A stretch of 23,632 nt of DNA from the IMG/VR virus record IMGVR_UViG_3300020119_000010, positions 1 to 23,632 of that record; one strand, given 5' to 3'. The position numbers and the translations under genes are program-made. Positions 23,053 to 23,632 of this stretch are shown in pieces. The first letter of the stretch is position 1. Every line of letters starts with the position of its first letter. Below the pieces are notes generated by a model. That model searched no databases. It had not been told where the DNA came from and saw only the letters and a program-made list of their open reading frames with translations. Source of the stretch: a virus.

Positions 23053-23632
23053 GTCGGCATCACACAGCACATGTACAAGTAATGATTGGTGTTCGGCTGA
23101 TCTGCTGGCGCTGTCTGCCAAGCTGCACCTACTACGGTGTCTCCTGCTTTGAGTGCCGTAGTATAGTAACACTGCTGAATAGCCTGGTTGTTAAAGCCAG
23201 GCACCTCAAGTGATTCCGTCTCAAGTGTCATGACAGTATCATTGACCTTGAGTTTGTAAGTCCTGATCCCGCCAGGTGAACCACCACCTTCCCAGCGCAT
23301 GATACTCACGATGCCATAGATGCCATCAATAGGGGCGACAGCCCGCCCACCAACCACGTCACTTATGGTGGCGTTCACTGACTCTGTGGCGTTGAAAGTG
23401 CTCCATCCCCACTCATGATCGGCTGCGTCATGTGCTCCGAAGGCACCAGCGTAGCTCGCCACCAGCAGCCAGGGATACTTAATCCACTTCCGTTGGAAGT
23501 TACCGTTGCTGTCCTTCTGAGCCCGCCACACCTTGCCGGTAGTAATCTCAGCAACGATGTCGCCATCAAACAACTGGTCATTACTAGGCACCACGTCAGC
23601 CGCGACCCATGTCGCACCCTGCGCCATATCTA
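23049..23632 (-). CDS. C1q-like tail fibre / receptor-binding protein, copy 1 (5' end beyond window)
   Basis: The frame is open to the window edge. An ATG at 23627 is available, but alignment argues that it is internal: D-M-A-Q-G here lines up with D-T-A-V-G of copy 2 and D-Y-A-S-G of copy 3, about 31 residues into those proteins. The attachment N-terminus with PRLGLI should therefore lie beyond the edge. Visible framework motifs: FDGDIVAEITTGKVW, RKWIKYPWLL, VAPIDGIYGI, MRWEGG, LKAGDTVVGAAWQ. It is the first gene of a tandem array of three related proteins. Confidence 0.7.
   Translation of the reverse strand, partial: DMAQGATWVAADVVPSNDQLFDGDIVAEITTGKVWRAQKDSNGNFQRKWIKYPWLLVASYAGAFGAHDAADHEWGWSTFNATESVNATISDVVGGRAVAPIDGIYGIVSIMRWEGGGSPGGIRTYKLKVNDTVMTLETESLEVPGFNNQAIQQCYYTTALKAGDTVVGAAWQTAPADQPNTNHYLYMCCVMPT

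Noticed and set aside
22372-23172. Longer reading of fibre copy 2 from ATG 23172
   Set aside because: The extra 40 residues overlap copy 1 and do not resemble copy 3; ATG 23052 gives the ATGA junction and the shared PRLGLI start.
1-23632. tRNA genes, promoters and attachment sites
   Set aside because: No intergenic space large enough for a tRNA was found, and I saw no convincing -10/-35 pair or integrase-linked repeat on the coding strand.

Overview
This window looks like part of a tailed double-stranded DNA phage genome: the packaging, capsid and tail module. All 24 genes I call lie on the minus strand and are read from right to left. They are packed almost without gaps, and stops commonly overlap the next start (ATGA at 23052, 22375, 21719, 12750; TAATG at 12298, 9105, 8028, 7132; TAGTG at 9377, 5510; TGACATG at 8120, 778). 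I see no integrase, replication, tRNA, CRISPR or host-like gene, and no gene-free stretch longer than about 140 bases. Both ends cut through genes.

Order in the direction of transcription: three tandem related C1q-like tail-fibre or receptor-binding proteins (the first truncated by the right edge), a small His-rich protein, large terminase, a four-cysteine zinc-binding-type protein, a single-span membrane protein, portal, a small helical protein, scaffold, major capsid protein, a hairpin, a two-span membrane protein, a tail protein with a glycerophosphodiester phosphodiesterase (GDPD) domain, a 150-aa unknown, head-tail adaptor and tail nozzle. Then come small Gly/Arg/Gln-rich proteins with a 30-aa membrane peptide among them, a Gly-rich helical protein, a Gln/Ala-rich protein, a 1576-aa presumed ejection protein, and a lysozyme-like transglycosylase that runs off the left edge.

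The adaptor (212 aa), nozzle (759 aa) and very large internal protein follow one another, with no tape measure, tail tube or sheath in view. This fits a short-tailed (podovirus-type) virion. The proposed division of labour is: terminase and portal package DNA into a capsid built on the scaffold; adaptor and nozzle close the head and form the short tail; C1q-like fibres and the GDPD protein meet the cell surface; the internal proteins and transglycosylase pass through or open the wall during DNA entry. A GDPD domain in a virion protein would suit a host with teichoic acids or other glycerophosphate polymers, so a Gram-positive, perhaps actinobacterial, host is a reasonable but unproven guess. 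Strong AGGAGG-type ribosome sites are common.

Points that stand out: (1) a 45-codon coding-like continuation, in the same frame, after the TAA of the 494-aa gene, ending exactly in the TAGTG junction with the next gene; (2) two small membrane proteins far apart that share the start MDWxQxLIL, one of them only 30 aa; (3) deep dual-frame overlaps in the stretch from the zinc-type gene to the portal; (4) a GDPD tail enzyme with a changed metal-site residue; (5) the octamer CCGACAGG/CCTGTCGG about twenty times above simple expectation; (6) a duplicated ITSRQ[V/I]AQAA segment.
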